Positions 17,309 to 26,173 of a stretch of DNA of 64,000 nucleotides are shown piece by piece. The stretch is from Hymenobacter qilianensis (GTDB taxonomy: Bacteria > Bacteroidota > Bacteroidia > Cytophagales > Hymenobacteraceae): the NCBI RefSeq assembly GCF_014489555.1, contig NZ_CP060784.1, positions 2,666,001 to 2,730,000 on the forward strand, written 5' to 3'. The position numbers were made by a program, and so were the translations under genes. Below the pieces are notes generated by a model that was given only the letters and a program-made list of their open reading frames with translations, had not been told where the DNA came from and did not search any database. Each line of letters begins with the position of its first letter. Within the stretch, counting starts at the first letter, position 1.

Positions 17309-17344
17309 AAAAAAGCCCCCAGAAATGTTTCTGGGGGCTTTTTT
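17309..17344 (+). terminator. Desaturase terminator built from two inverted motif copies
   Basis: A6-GCCCCC-AGA, short loop, TCT-GGGGGC-T6: an inverted pair of the window-wide motif makes the stem. It starts 15 bp after the stop. Confidence 0.9.
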
Positions 17345-17380
17345 GTTGGTATTTAACCTCTGTCAGCAAATTAGCCCGAT

Positions 17381-17520
17381 AAATAAGATGGGCAGCTGTG
17401 GTGGGGCAAGCCGATTATCTGGTCACCAACGTCGCTCATTTTCGGGCGCTGCTGCAAGTGAAGTTTCCCAGCATCCGGCTGCTCACGGCGCGTGAGTTTC
17501 TGGCAGAGTTGAAGAATTAG
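17381..17520 (+). pseudogene. C-terminal remnant of a PIN-domain (VapC-like) toxin
   Basis: A 46-codon open stretch ending in TAG at 17518-17520 translates to a peptide containing VVGQADYLVTNVAHFRALLQ and then FPSIRLLTAREFLAEL. This pattern (ADYLVTxxxHF ... FP ... I ... TxxEFLxxL) is the C-terminal third of PIN-domain ribonucleases, including the acidic residue of ADYLVT. An in-frame stop lies just before it and no N-terminal part with the first catalytic Asp is seen, so it is a decayed fragment. It is too short for routine gene calling. It abuts the desaturase terminator and overlaps the 3' end of the convergent lipoprotein gene. Confidence 0.65.
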
Positions 17521-18053
17521 TCTGCCTGCTTCATTAGCTCTATTCGTCGTCTGATTATCGGTAGAATAGCTTCTTTAAACTCGGTTAAGGCAGGGCTTGC
17601 CTCTTTCCACTCCACTTGACGCAGGACTGAGTCCGACTGTAACGCGTTAATGCTTTCAATTCGGAGGTCACAGTTGGGACCGATCAATCCTTCCGGTGAC
17701 ACCACTGGCTCGCCACAGTTATATAAAGCCAAACTGTAAAAAACCTGATTGTTTGAATGAAAAATTACGAATGATTTCCTGTTTCGGTGCCCAATTGCGT
17801 GAGTGCTGTCAACCCATGTACCTGCAAGCCGAACCTCTCCTAGCGCTGCTCTTTTAGCAAGTAGAAACTGCCACAGTTGATTTCTGGTTTGCAGGGTGCC
17901 ATCCTGAATCAAGCTGATGATAGCCTTTTCCGTTAAAGCTTTGCTGCTGGCTTTAATTCTGTGATAACTACCAAATTGCTCCTGGTAGAAGCCGCAGCCG
18001 CTTAGAAGCATAAGAAATGATAGCACCGTTCCTTTGTATAGAGTCGGGTGCAA
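17517..18053 (-). CDS. Small lipoprotein of unknown function
   Basis: I do not recognise this protein. From a TTG at 18053 it is about 178 residues: a short leader HPTLYKGTVLSFLMLLSGC with a lipobox (LSGC), then a soluble domain with SYHRIKASSKALTEKAIISL, FVIFHSNNQVFYSLALYNCG and a C-terminal basic helix IIRRRIELMKQAD. A GTG at 18026 is an equally possible start. The open frame continues upstream into the rpsA leader, which is surely not coding. It converges with the PIN remnant and is divergent from rpsA. Confidence 0.55.
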   Translation of the reverse strand: MHPTLYKGTVLSFLMLLSGCGFYQEQFGSYHRIKASSKALTEKAIISLIQDGTLQTRNQLWQFLLAKRAALGEVRLAGTWVDSTHAIGHRNRKSFVIFHSNNQVFYSLALYNCGEPVVSPEGLIGPNCDLRIESINALQSDSVLRQVEWKEASPALTEFKEAILPIIRRRIELMKQAD

Positions 18054-18122
18054 CAGATGTGATATCAAGTAGATACTACGAAAAAACAATCTGTTGCCAC
18101 AAATATCCTGCTGTAAAACCTG

Positions 18123-18130
18123 TATCTTTG
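18123..18130 (+). promoter_or_regulatory. -7 promoter box of rpsA
   Basis: TATCTTTG exactly matches TAnnTTTG and is followed by CCGCCCC. Transcription would start a few bases downstream, giving a leader of about 105 nt before the rpsA ATG at 18241. No convincing -33 TTG box is seen at the usual distance. Confidence 0.65.
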
Positions 18131-18240
18131 CCGCCCCGTCAGGGTGGCGGGTCTGGAGCCTCAGCTTCAGGGAGTTACTCATAACGCGTTCCGGTAGGTG
18201 GCCCTGAGCCGGACGTGTAGATAAGGGCCAAACAGTAACT
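18131..18240 (+). promoter_or_regulatory. Structured 5' leader of rpsA, candidate S1 autoregulation site
   Basis: The leader can form a CCGCC/GGCGG hairpin (18131-18150) and a second, longer hairpin around 18187-18215 with CCGG/CCGG at its core and CG pairs outside it. It ends with an A-rich single-stranded part before ATG. In Enterobacteria S1 represses its own mRNA through leader hairpins; a similar role here is inference. Confidence 0.4.
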
Positions 18241-20364
18241 ATGGCAGAAGTAGCAGATAACTTCGACTGGGACAACGTCGGAGCGACCGGCTTTGGTGGC
18301 AATTATAGCCCCGAGCAGCGCGCCGAGATGGAGAAAATGTACGGCGACACGCTGACCACCGTCCAGGAGGAAGAAGTAGTGAAAGGCACCGTAGTCGGCA
18401 TCACCGACCGCGACGTGATCCTGAACATTGGCTTCAAATCCGACGGCCTCGTGCCCCTGTCCGAATTCCGCGACCTGGTTGACCTGAAAATCGGTGACCA
18501 GGTAGAGGTATTCATCGAAGACCAGGAAGATTTGAACGGCCAGCTGATCCTTTCGCGCAAGAAGGCGAAGATCAAGCAGGCTTGGAAGTCGATTTACGAC
18601 GCTCTGGAGTTCGATAACATCCTGGAAGGCGTAGTAAAGCGTCGGACCAAAGGTGGTCTGATCATGGAGCTGGACGGCGTAGAAGCTTTCCTGCCCGGCT
18701 CGCAGATTGACGTGAAGCCCATTCGCGACTTCGACATTTATGTTGGTCGCCGCATGGAAGTGAAAGTGGTAAAAATCAACGCCGCTTTCGACAACGTAGT
18801 TGTTTCGCACAAAGTCCTGATTGAGAAGGACCTGGAGAAGCAGCGCGAAGCCATCCTGAACAACCTTGAAAAAGGTCAGATTCTGGAAGGTGTTATCAAG
18901 AACATGACAAACTTCGGTGTGTTCATCGACCTCGGCGGTGTCGACGGTCTGTTGCACATCACCGATATCTCGTGGGGCCGCATCGCTCATCCGAGCGAAG
19001 TATTGCAGCTTGACCAGAAACTTAACGTGGTTGTTCTTGACTTCGACGAAGCCAAGAAGCGTATCTCGTTGGGCCTGAAGCAGCTGACTCCTCACCCATG
19101 GGATTCACTGCCCGCCGATATGGGCGTAGGCTCGAAAGTAAAAGGCCGTATCGTGAACGTAGCCGACTATGGCGCATTCATGGAAATCGTGCCTGGCGTA
19201 GAAGGCCTAATCCACGTTTCGGAAATGAGCTGGAGCCAGCACCTGCGCAATCCGCAGGATTTCATCAAGCAGGGCGACGTAGTTGAAGCGCAAATTCTGA
19301 CGCTGGACCGCGAAGACCGCAAGATGAGCTTGGGTATCAAGCAATTGAGCGAAGACCCGTGGACTCGTGGCGACTTCGGCGGCAAGTACGCCGTAGGTAC
19401 CAAGCACAACGGCCTAGTGCGCAACCTGACCAACTTCGGCCTGTTCGTAGAGTTGGAAGAAGGTGTAGACGGCCTAGTACACGTGTCTGACCTGTCGTGG
19501 ACCAAGAAGATCAAGCACCCATCCGAAGTGGTGAAGGTGGGCGACCGTCTGGACGTGTTGGTGTTGGAGCTTGACGTAGCTAACCGTCGTTTGGCCCTTG
19601 GCCACAAGCAATTGGAGGAAAACCCTTGGGATACGTTCCAGACTGTATTTACTCCTGGCTCGGTGCACAAAGCCACTATTACGGAGAAAAACGACCGTGG
19701 TGCGGTACTCGAGTTGCCTTACGGCATCGAAGGTTTCGCTTACCCCAAGTCATTGGTGAAGGAAGATGGTTCGAACGCCGAAAACGGCGAAGCGCTAGAC
19801 TTCCGTGTGGTTGAATTCTCGAAGGATGATCGTCGTATCGTGTTGTCGCACACTGCCGTGTTCAATCAGGCGCAGCAGGAAGAAGACACTCGTGCTTCGA
19901 AGTTTGCTAAGAAGAAGCCAGCCGCTGGTGCTGCTGCAGCCCAAGGCGAAGGCAAGCTGAGCGACCTTAAGAAGCCGGCAACGGCTGACAAGTCGACCCT
20001 CGGTGACCTGGATGCTCTGTCGGCTCTGCGCGACAAGATGATGGGCAACGAGCGTGACGCTGGTGTGCAGAAGCTGGAAGCGAAGGCTCCTAAGGCTGCT
20101 AAAGCCGAAGAAGCACCTGCCGCTGAAGCTGACACTACTGAAGAGACTCCGGCCGCTGAAGGTGGAATCCTGGCTGCCGTAACTGGTGCTGCCTCCGCTG
20201 CCTTCGATAAGGTATCGGAAGTAGCTGGCGACGTAGTAGACACCGTAGCTGATTCAGCTGCTTTCGCGAAAGCGAAAGAAGTAGCTGGCGATGTGGTTGA
20301 AAAAGCCAAAGATCTGCTGCCCGGCAACGAAGATGCTGACAAGAAGGACGGAGAGAAAGCATAG
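18241..20364 (+). CDS. rpsA: 30S ribosomal protein S1
   Basis: S1 binds mRNA leaders on the 30S subunit. The 707-residue protein has six S1 (OB-fold) domains at about residues 46-115, 131-200, 218-288, 304-374, 391-461 and 478-545. Domains 3-5 are the most canonical (NMTNFGVFIDLGGVDGLLHI, NVADYGAFMEIVPGVEGLIH, NLTNFGLFVELEEGVDGLVH). After residue 560 there is an Ala/Lys/Glu-rich extension with a repeated VSEVAGDVVDTV / AKEVAGDVVEKA unit, probably an amphipathic helix. Codon use is strongly biased, as expected for a highly expressed gene. The gene has its own promoter, leader and terminator. Confidence 0.97.
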   Translation: MAEVADNFDWDNVGATGFGGNYSPEQRAEMEKMYGDTLTTVQEEEVVKGTVVGITDRDVILNIGFKSDGLVPLSEFRDLVDLKIGDQVEVFIEDQEDLNGQLILSRKKAKIKQAWKSIYDALEFDNILEGVVKRRTKGGLIMELDGVEAFLPGSQIDVKPIRDFDIYVGRRMEVKVVKINAAFDNVVVSHKVLIEKDLEKQREAILNNLEKGQILEGVIKNMTNFGVFIDLGGVDGLLHITDISWGRIAHPSEVLQLDQKLNVVVLDFDEAKKRISLGLKQLTPHPWDSLPADMGVGSKVKGRIVNVADYGAFMEIVPGVEGLIHVSEMSWSQHLRNPQDFIKQGDVVEAQILTLDREDRKMSLGIKQLSEDPWTRGDFGGKYAVGTKHNGLVRNLTNFGLFVELEEGVDGLVHVSDLSWTKKIKHPSEVVKVGDRLDVLVLELDVANRRLALGHKQLEENPWDTFQTVFTPGSVHKATITEKNDRGAVLELPYGIEGFAYPKSLVKEDGSNAENGEALDFRVVEFSKDDRRIVLSHTAVFNQAQQEEDTRASKFAKKKPAAGAAAAQGEGKLSDLKKPATADKSTLGDLDALSALRDKMMGNERDAGVQKLEAKAPKAAKAEEAPAAEADTTEETPAAEGGILAAVTGAASAAFDKVSEVAGDVVDTVADSAAFAKAKEVAGDVVEKAKDLLPGNEDADKKDGEKA

Positions 20365-20385
20365 TTTTCTTAGTTTTTGAGTAAT

Positions 20386-20418
20386 AAAAAGGCCCTGACA
20401 GTTGTCAGGGCCTTTTTT
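20386..20418 (+). terminator. rpsA intrinsic terminator
   Basis: A5, perfect 10-bp stem GGCCCTGACA / TGTCAGGGCC, two-base loop, T6; 21 bp after the stop. Confidence 0.9.
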
Positions 20419-20488
20419 GTGAGCTTTAAGCACGAGTGATTTCAAACTACTTCGCACGTAGCCAATAGCTTAGGACGCTAATGGTTGA

Positions 20489-20503
20489 AAAAAGCCCCCC
20501 AGG
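20489..20503 (+). repeat. Intergenic copy of the AAAAAGCCCCCCAGG motif
   Basis: A lone motif copy lies between the rpsA terminator and the tRNA-Cys promoter, with no inverted partner nearby. Confidence 0.65.
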
Positions 20504-20527
20504 TTTGGCGAAGGTCAGATAATGGCG

Positions 20528-20535
20528 TAAGTTTG
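20528..20535 (+). promoter_or_regulatory. -7 promoter box of tRNA-Cys
   Basis: TAAGTTTG matches TAnnTTTG and lies 14 bp before the mature tRNA 5' end. Confidence 0.65.
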
Positions 20536-20549
20536 CACCCTCCTAACCC

Positions 20550-20620
20550 GGTGACGTGACCGAGTGGCTAGGTAGAGGTCTGCAAAACCTCCTACGGCGG
20601 TTCGAATCCGCCCGTCACCT
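20550..20620 (+). tRNA. tRNA-Cys (GCA)
   Basis: A 71-nt cloverleaf. Acceptor arms GGTGACG and CGTCACC pair perfectly, with discriminator U as expected for Cys. The anticodon loop CTGCAAA carries GCA, flanked by the AGGT/ACCT stem. The T-loop TTCGAAT lies between GGCGG and CCGCC. The CCA end is not encoded. Confidence 0.97.
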
Positions 20621-20650
20621 CTTTCCTGTTCCTGTTTTCTTTTGCTTAGT

Positions 20651-20683
20651 ACCCCGGTTGATTAGCCCCAACCGGGGTTTTTT
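20651..20683 (+). terminator. tRNA-Cys terminator
   Basis: Stem CCCCGGTTG / CAACCGGGG with a short loop and T6, 31 bp after the tRNA. Confidence 0.85.
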
Positions 20684-20778
20684 GCTTTTAAACCCTGCTG
20701 TAAGGGTCAATGAAGACTCTTGTAGCAATCTTTTTTCAACAATACATACAATCAAGTTCAAAGTGTAGGTCATTTCAA

Positions 20779-20792
20779 GTCAATATATTGAC
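20779..20792. promoter_or_regulatory. 14-bp perfect palindrome upstream of cphA, candidate operator
   Basis: GTCAATATATTGAC is a perfect inverted repeat in the 225-bp A/T-rich region between the tRNA terminator and cphA, about 117 bp before the ATG. It could be a dimeric regulator site. No regulator gene is near, so this is a guess from symmetry. Confidence 0.35.
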
Positions 20793-20908
20793 TATAAGCT
20801 CGTCTGGGCAACTTTACACTGGCTGATCCTTGGGTTTACAATCGCATTATCCCTACATTTCATTTGTGCGTACAACCGCTAGCTTACTTTTTTCCGCCCC
20901 AACTTCTT

Positions 20909-23547
20909 ATGAAAATTATTGACCTCCGCACTATGCGCGGCCCGAGCTACTGGTCTGTCAAGCACCTAAAGCTCATTGTGATGAAAGTAGACTTGGAGGA
21001 CCTGGCGGGCAAATGGTCCAATGCTATTCCAGGGTTAGCAAGTCGTCTCACAAAGCTGCTACCCGGAGTAGGGCAGCCGTGCCCCACTCCCGATTCATCA
21101 AAACAAAAACTTAAGTACCCGCCTCTAACACTGGAGCAGCTTACCGACGGTGAGCCAATGTGCCATGTGATTCAGCACGTAGCATTAGAGTTACAGCGTT
21201 TGGCGGGGATGCCGGTGTATTGGGGCAAATCTTACCCTTCAGCGCATGAGGAAGGAGTGGAGTTCGTCGTGTTTTCTTATCAAGAAGAGCGAGCTGGTCG
21301 TGTAGCCGCCCGGGCCGCGGTGGAGATTGTAGATGCCTTATGCCAAAAACAAAAGGTAGATATTAAGCCCATCATCACAGAACTGCACAATATTCGGGAG
21401 GAGGAGTTCTTTGGGCCCAGCACCTATAGTATAGTGGCGGAAGCCGTTTCGCGTAATATTCCGTATATCCGCCTCAAGAATACGTCTGTTATTCAATTGG
21501 GCTACGGTGTAAATCAAAAGCGAATTCAGGCTACCACTTCTACTAATACAGCGTTTTTTGCAGTAGACATTGCAGGTAATAAAAACCGCACAAAGGCAAT
21601 GCTTGCTGATGCAGGTATTCCGGTACCTCGCGGTACCACGGTCTACTCTATCGAGGAATTGCGCACTGCCATTGAAGAGTTAGGGTTTCCTATTGTGACG
21701 AAGCCCTTGGATGGAAATCATGGTAAAGGCGCCAGTATTAACATTACAGATTGGAAGACAGCTCAAACGGGCTTTAAGGAAGCCCAGGTATATTCGCGTG
21801 CCGTCATCGTAGAGCAGTTTATAGAGGGTTTTGACCATCGACTACTGGTTGTTAATGGCCAGCTTGTGGCAGCAGCAAAACGCAAGCCTGCTTCCGTCCT
21901 AGGCGATGGGAAAAGCACAATTCAGGAGCTTATTGACCAGGTTAACCAGGATCCACGCCGCGGCGAGGGCCACGAGAAGGTTCTTACCAAGATAACGGCT
22001 GATAAGCATACGATGGCCATTCTCGAAGCCCGCGACCTGACGTTAAAATCAGTACTGCCGGAGGGAGAAGAGTTGTTTTTGAAGAGTACTGCTAACATCA
22101 GTACGGGTGGTACAGCTACTGATGTCACCGATTTGGTGCATCCTTACAATGTGCTATTAGCGGAGCGAGCAGCCGGTATAATTGGCCTTGATATATGCGG
22201 CATCGATCTGCTTACCTCAGATATTGCCATTCCGCTTAACGAATCTCGCGGGGCTGTGATTGAGGTAAACGCGGCACCAGGATTCCGGATGCATATTTCG
22301 CCGGCTGAGGGCCTGCCTCGGAACGTAGCTGCACCTGTGGTAGATATGCTATTTCCGCGTGGTACTCCTTCGCGTATTCCTATTATGGCCGTCACGGGTA
22401 CTAATGGCAAAACTACCACTACCCGCATGTTAGCCCACATGGTAGCTGCACAAGGCTACAAAGTAGGCTTTACGACTACCGATGGTATCTATATTCAGGG
22501 TAACCAGCTAGAGCAAGGCGACTGTACGGGGGGCAAAGCACAGAGTTTGTACTGCGTGACCCCACGGTGAACTATGCTGTGCTGGAAGTAGCGCGAGGCG
22601 GCATGCTCCGCTCCGGTCTGGGATTTGACGTCTGCGATATCGCTATTGTAACCAACGTAGCGGCCGACCATCTTGGCATGCGCGATATTAATACGGTAGA
22701 GGAAATGGCCGCTGTAAAAGGGGTATTGCCTCGCACAGTATGCAAAAACGGCTGGGCTATTCTCAATGCCGATGATGACTTGGTATACGCTATGGCCGAA
22801 CGACTGCACTGCCGCGTAGCATTTTTCAGCATGAACGAAAAAAATCCTCGCATTCTCGATCACGTTGAAAATGGTGGTGTGGCAGCCGTGTACGAGGAAG
22901 GCTACGTGACTATCTATCAAAATAGCTACAAGCTGCGCATAGATCGGGCCGTTGAATTTCCTATTACCCTAGGCGGACGCGCTACTTTCAACATCGAAAA
23001 TAGCTTAGCAGTAGCGCTGGCTGGCTATGTAGCCGGATTTACGAAAGATTCTATCAAGACTGCATTACGAACCTTCGTACCCTCAGCTGCCAAGACTCCA
23101 GGTCGTATGAATGTGTTCAAGTTTCCGGAATTTGAGGTGATTGTGGACTATGCGCATAATACGGCCGGAATTACCAAGTACGCTGAGTTTTTGAATAATA
23201 CACCAGCCACGCACAAGGTGGGTATCGTATCAGGGTTGGGCGACCGTCGTGATGAGGATACTATAAGCTTTGCACGCGTAGCAGGAAAAATATTCGATGA
23301 AGTGATCCTTCGCCAAGATAAAGACCTGCGGGGTAAGTCAGGGGAGGAGATATATGCTCTGATGACGCGTGGCCTTCGTATGGACAAGCCTGATCTGCCG
23401 ATTACGTACATCGAAGACGAGACAGAAGCCATCCATCACGTACTGCATACTGCCCGGCCAGGCTCTGTCATTAGTGTTTTTACAGAGAAAATACCTTCTA
23501 CAATCAAGCAGATCGAGGAGTTTGAAGCACAGATCGTGCAAGCGTAA
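20909..23547 (+). CDS. cphA: Cyanophycin synthetase (apparent frameshift)
   Basis: CphA polymerises Asp and Arg into cyanophycin, a nitrogen store, using ATP. The start MKIIDLRTMRGPSYWSVKHL is the typical N-terminus of bacterial CphA. A central ATP-grasp domain (about residues 215-475; DIAGNKNRTKAMLADAGIPV, FPIVTKPLDGNHGKGASINI, EVNAAPGFRMH) is followed by a Mur-ligase domain with P-loop AVTGTNGKTTTTRMLAHM near residue 490 and LEVARGGMLRSGL. The frame breaks at a six-G tract (22528-22533). Seven G gives CTGGQSTEFVLRDPTVNYAV, joining the halves into 879 residues, normal for CphA1. No cyanophycinase (cphB) is adjacent, although the two are often paired. Confidence 0.95.
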
Positions 23548-23572
23548 AAGCTGTCTTGGTTCAATATTCACT

Positions 23573-23608
23573 AAAAAAGCCCCCCAGATACTTTCTGGGG
23601 GCTTTTTT
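23573..23608 (+). terminator. cphA terminator built from inverted motif copies
   Basis: A6-GCCCCCC-AGA, short loop, TCT-GGGGGC-T6. The left arm has six C and the right arm five G. It also faces the convergent coiled-coil gene and can serve both. Confidence 0.9.
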
Positions 23609-23629
23609 GTAGGTGAAATGATCTGCGGC

Positions 23630-24577
23630 TTACTTCAGGGTGAAGGTCGATTTGCCGATCATCACGCCTCCTTCATACAGCTCAACGGTGTGAAGACCCG
23701 TTTTGTAGGCTGCGCCTTTCGCGTACACAAACTGCACGGGCTGACGGGTATTATCATACACGATGTCCTGCTTGGCCGTGTAGAAGGCCTCGGAGCCATC
23801 AATCATGAAAGTGCCACCGCCGGTGCTTAGGTTATACAGCGCCGAGCCGTCGGGCTCCACGAGGCGCATCATAATCTGCTTGGTTTCCTTAGGCGATACG
23901 TCGTTGCGGGCAAGGTTGAAGGTCACCTTGATTTTCTCTACACGCTTGGCTTTGAACTCGTTATCGTCGTCGTCCTTCTCTTTGTTCCGAGCGTTAATCA
24001 CGTTCACGCGAATATTGTCGGCCTGAAGGCGGGAGGCCACCGCTACTTTCTCCGAAAGCTCCTGGTTGGTGCGAGCGATAGTCGAAATGGTGTCGGTGAG
24101 CTTGTTCTGACGCTCTTTCAGCGTGGTAGTTTCCGTGTACAATACTTCGTTGTCGGCTTTCAGCTGAGCAATTTCCTCGTCCTTTTTGCGAAGTTGCTGC
24201 TCCAGGTTGGTGGCGCGGTTGCGGAAGCGGGCTTGCTCGGCCAGCGAGAAGCTGCCTTTGCGGAAGGAGCGAAGCTTCAGCAAGTCAGAGTTGATGGTAG
24301 CAATGCGGGCTTCCAGCGAGTCATTGGCAAGGCCCATGGCCTGTACTTCCTGGCTTTGACGCTCAAAATCGGCTTTGAGGGTCTCGTATTGTTTGATTTG
24401 TTCTTCAAGCCGGACATCCTTTGCCTTTACCTCGGCTGTCAGCTGTTCATTTTGCTTGCCTTTCTGATTGTTCATGTAGAAAAGCAGGGCATTGATACCG
24501 GCCAGAACCAGAAATAGAGCCACTATCAGCAAAAGACGGCTCTTGTTTTTAGGCTCCGTGTTTTCGTTTTGTTCCAT
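23630..24577 (-). CDS. Membrane-anchored coiled-coil protein, unknown function
   Basis: A 315-residue protein: short polar N-terminus, one transmembrane helix (about residues 13-34, LLLIVALFLVLAGINALLFY), a long coiled coil to about residue 195 (heptad-rich stretches such as QLRKKDEEIAQLKADNEVLY), then an acidic linker (KEKDDDDNEF) and a C-terminal beta-rich domain of about 115 residues (KVEKI-like strand start, MMRLVEPDGSALYNLSTGGG, TGLHTVELYEGG). I recognise it as a conserved Bacteroidota hypothetical but know no function. The architecture suggests an envelope or cytoskeletal linker. It converges on cphA and is divergent from the methyltransferase at 24709. Confidence 0.75.
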   Translation of the reverse strand: MEQNENTEPKNKSRLLLIVALFLVLAGINALLFYMNNQKGKQNEQLTAEVKAKDVRLEEQIKQYETLKADFERQSQEVQAMGLANDSLEARIATINSDLLKLRSFRKGSFSLAEQARFRNRATNLEQQLRKKDEEIAQLKADNEVLYTETTTLKERQNKLTDTISTIARTNQELSEKVAVASRLQADNIRVNVINARNKEKDDDDNEFKAKRVEKIKVTFNLARNDVSPKETKQIMMRLVEPDGSALYNLSTGGGTFMIDGSEAFYTAKQDIVYDNTRQPVQFVYAKGAAYKTGLHTVELYEGGVMIGKSTFTLK

Positions 24578-24708
24578 TGAGGAAGGGGATTGGTTAATTA
24601 ATGTGGAAGTACGCGGCTAGTTAGGACGGTACGCTACCTTTACGCACAAAAATAAAGGACTTACCCACGTGGGCAAGTTTCGGCACTAAATACTCCATTT
24701 GCACGAAT

Positions 24709-25307
24709 ATGGATTTACTGCTTGATGAGACCTATTGGCGTACCCGGTATGCTACCGGCCAAACCGGCTGGGATGTGGGAGCCATAACGCCCCCATTACA
24801 GGATTATTTTAAGCAGTTAGGGCCACCCGATAATCGGCGTATCCTTATTCCAGGCGCGGGGAGGGCGTATGAAGCCGAATACCTGCACCGCCAAGGCTTC
24901 AGCGAGGTGTTCGTAGCCGACCTGGCGCCGGAGGCACTGGAAGCGCTGCAGCAGCGTGTGCCCAGCTTCCCTGGGGGCATTTATTGCAGCAAGATTTTTT
25001 TGCGCTGTCGGCTGAGCCCCCTTATGATTTAATTGTAGAGCAGACGTTCTTTTGTGCATTGCCCCGCACGCTTCGTCCGGATTATGCTCGGCAGTGCGCG
25101 CATTTATTGCGGCCGGGGGGCAAATTAGTGGGCTTGCTATTCGAGGCAGATTTTGGCCCCTCATCCGAACCACCTTTCGGTGGCACCCGCTCGGAGTACC
25201 GAGCGTACTTTGAGCCGTATTTCAAGTTCATTCACTTCGATACTGCGTACAACTCCATCCGGCCCCGGCAGGATAGGGAGTTGTTTATTTGTTTGGAGAA
25301 AAAGTAA
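24709..25307 (+). CDS. TPMT-family SAM-dependent methyltransferase (apparent frameshift)
   Basis: This is a small class I methyltransferase of the thiopurine/thiol S-methyltransferase (TPMT) family, with likely acceptors sulfur, selenium or halide. YWRTRYATGQTGWDVGAITP is the family N-terminal signature, and RRILIPGAGRAYEAEYLHRQ is the SAM-binding glycine loop. The frame breaks at a five-G tract (24973-24977). Six G gives PSFPGGHLLQQDFFALSAEP followed by YDLIVEQTFFCALPR (motif with an acceptor-site aromatic pair), for a 199-residue product. A second, intact motif copy follows at RPGGKLVG. It ends 14 bp before kdsA in the same direction. Confidence 0.88.
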
Positions 25308-25321
25308 TCAAAACCCTGCTC

Positions 25322-26146
25322 ATGTTTAATTCTCTCGCCAACGCGCTCCCCCATTTTCGCAACACCAACTCCGGTCAGTTCTTTTTGATGGCTGGTCCCT
25401 GTGTCATTGAGGGTGAAGACATGGCCTTGCGCATCGCCGAGCGTGTGCGCCACATCACGGACAAGCTGCAAATTCCTTACATCTTCAAAGGCTCTTACCG
25501 CAAGGCAAACCGGTCGCGCCTCGATTCTTATACTGGTATCGGTGACGAAACGGCGTTGCGCATCCTGCAAAAAGTAGGGCGCGAAATCGGGGTGCCGACC
25601 GTCACGGATATTCACGAGTCGGATGAAGCGGCTCTCGCGGCCGAGTACGTGGATGTCCTTCAGATTCCCGCCTTTCTGTGCCGCCAAACCGATTTGCTCT
25701 TGGCTGCGGCCAAAACCGGCAAGGTGGTCAACATTAAAAAAGGTCAGTTCCTGTCGGGCGAGGCCATGCAGTTTGCCGTGGATAAAGTGCGGCAGTCGGG
25801 CAATGAGCACGTGGTGCTCACCGACCGCGGCAACTCTTTTGGCTACGCCGATTTAGTCGTTGACTTTCGCAATCTGCCCGTGATGCAACGCTTCGATGTG
25901 CCCGTGGTGATGGACGTGACGCACTCACTGCAACAGCCTAACCAAGCCAGCGGCGTGACTGGTGGTCAGCCGGCCCTCATCGAAACCATCGCCAAAGCCG
26001 CCATTGCTGTTGGCGCCGATGGCTTGTTTATCGAAACGCACCCGACGCCCGCCACTGCCAAATCGGATGGCGCTAACATGCTGCCTCTGGATCAGTTGGA
26101 GGCATTGATGGTGAAGCTCACACGAGTGCGGGATGCAATTCGGTAA
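25322..26146 (+). CDS. kdsA: 2-dehydro-3-deoxyphosphooctonate aldolase (KDO-8-P synthase)
   Basis: KdsA condenses phosphoenolpyruvate and arabinose 5-phosphate to KDO-8-phosphate for the lipopolysaccharide inner core. The 274-residue length is right. Diagnostic segments: MAGPCVIEGEDMALRIAERV, IFKGSYRKANRSRLDSYTG, TDIHESDEAALAAEYVDVLQ, IPAFLCRQTDLLLAAAKTG, NIKKGQFLSG and VMDVTHSLQQP. The ATG of MFNSLANAL was chosen over an in-frame TTG 11 codons upstream. It probably shares a transcript with the TPMT gene. Confidence 0.97.
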   Translation: MFNSLANALPHFRNTNSGQFFLMAGPCVIEGEDMALRIAERVRHITDKLQIPYIFKGSYRKANRSRLDSYTGIGDETALRILQKVGREIGVPTVTDIHESDEAALAAEYVDVLQIPAFLCRQTDLLLAAAKTGKVVNIKKGQFLSGEAMQFAVDKVRQSGNEHVVLTDRGNSFGYADLVVDFRNLPVMQRFDVPVVMDVTHSLQQPNQASGVTGGQPALIETIAKAAIAVGADGLFIETHPTPATAKSDGANMLPLDQLEALMVKLTRVRDAIR

Positions 26147-26173
26147 TCAAAACGACTCAGCGTGCCGTTAAGC

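Noticed and set aside
17517..18302. A 261-residue minus-strand protein reaching into the rpsA coding region
   Set aside because: Its first 80 residues lie over the rpsA start, leader and promoter; the lipobox shows that the true start is near 18026-18053.
18175..19095. Long minus-strand open frame opposite rpsA
   Set aside because: It mirrors the codon bias of a highly expressed gene; no family features or start signals.
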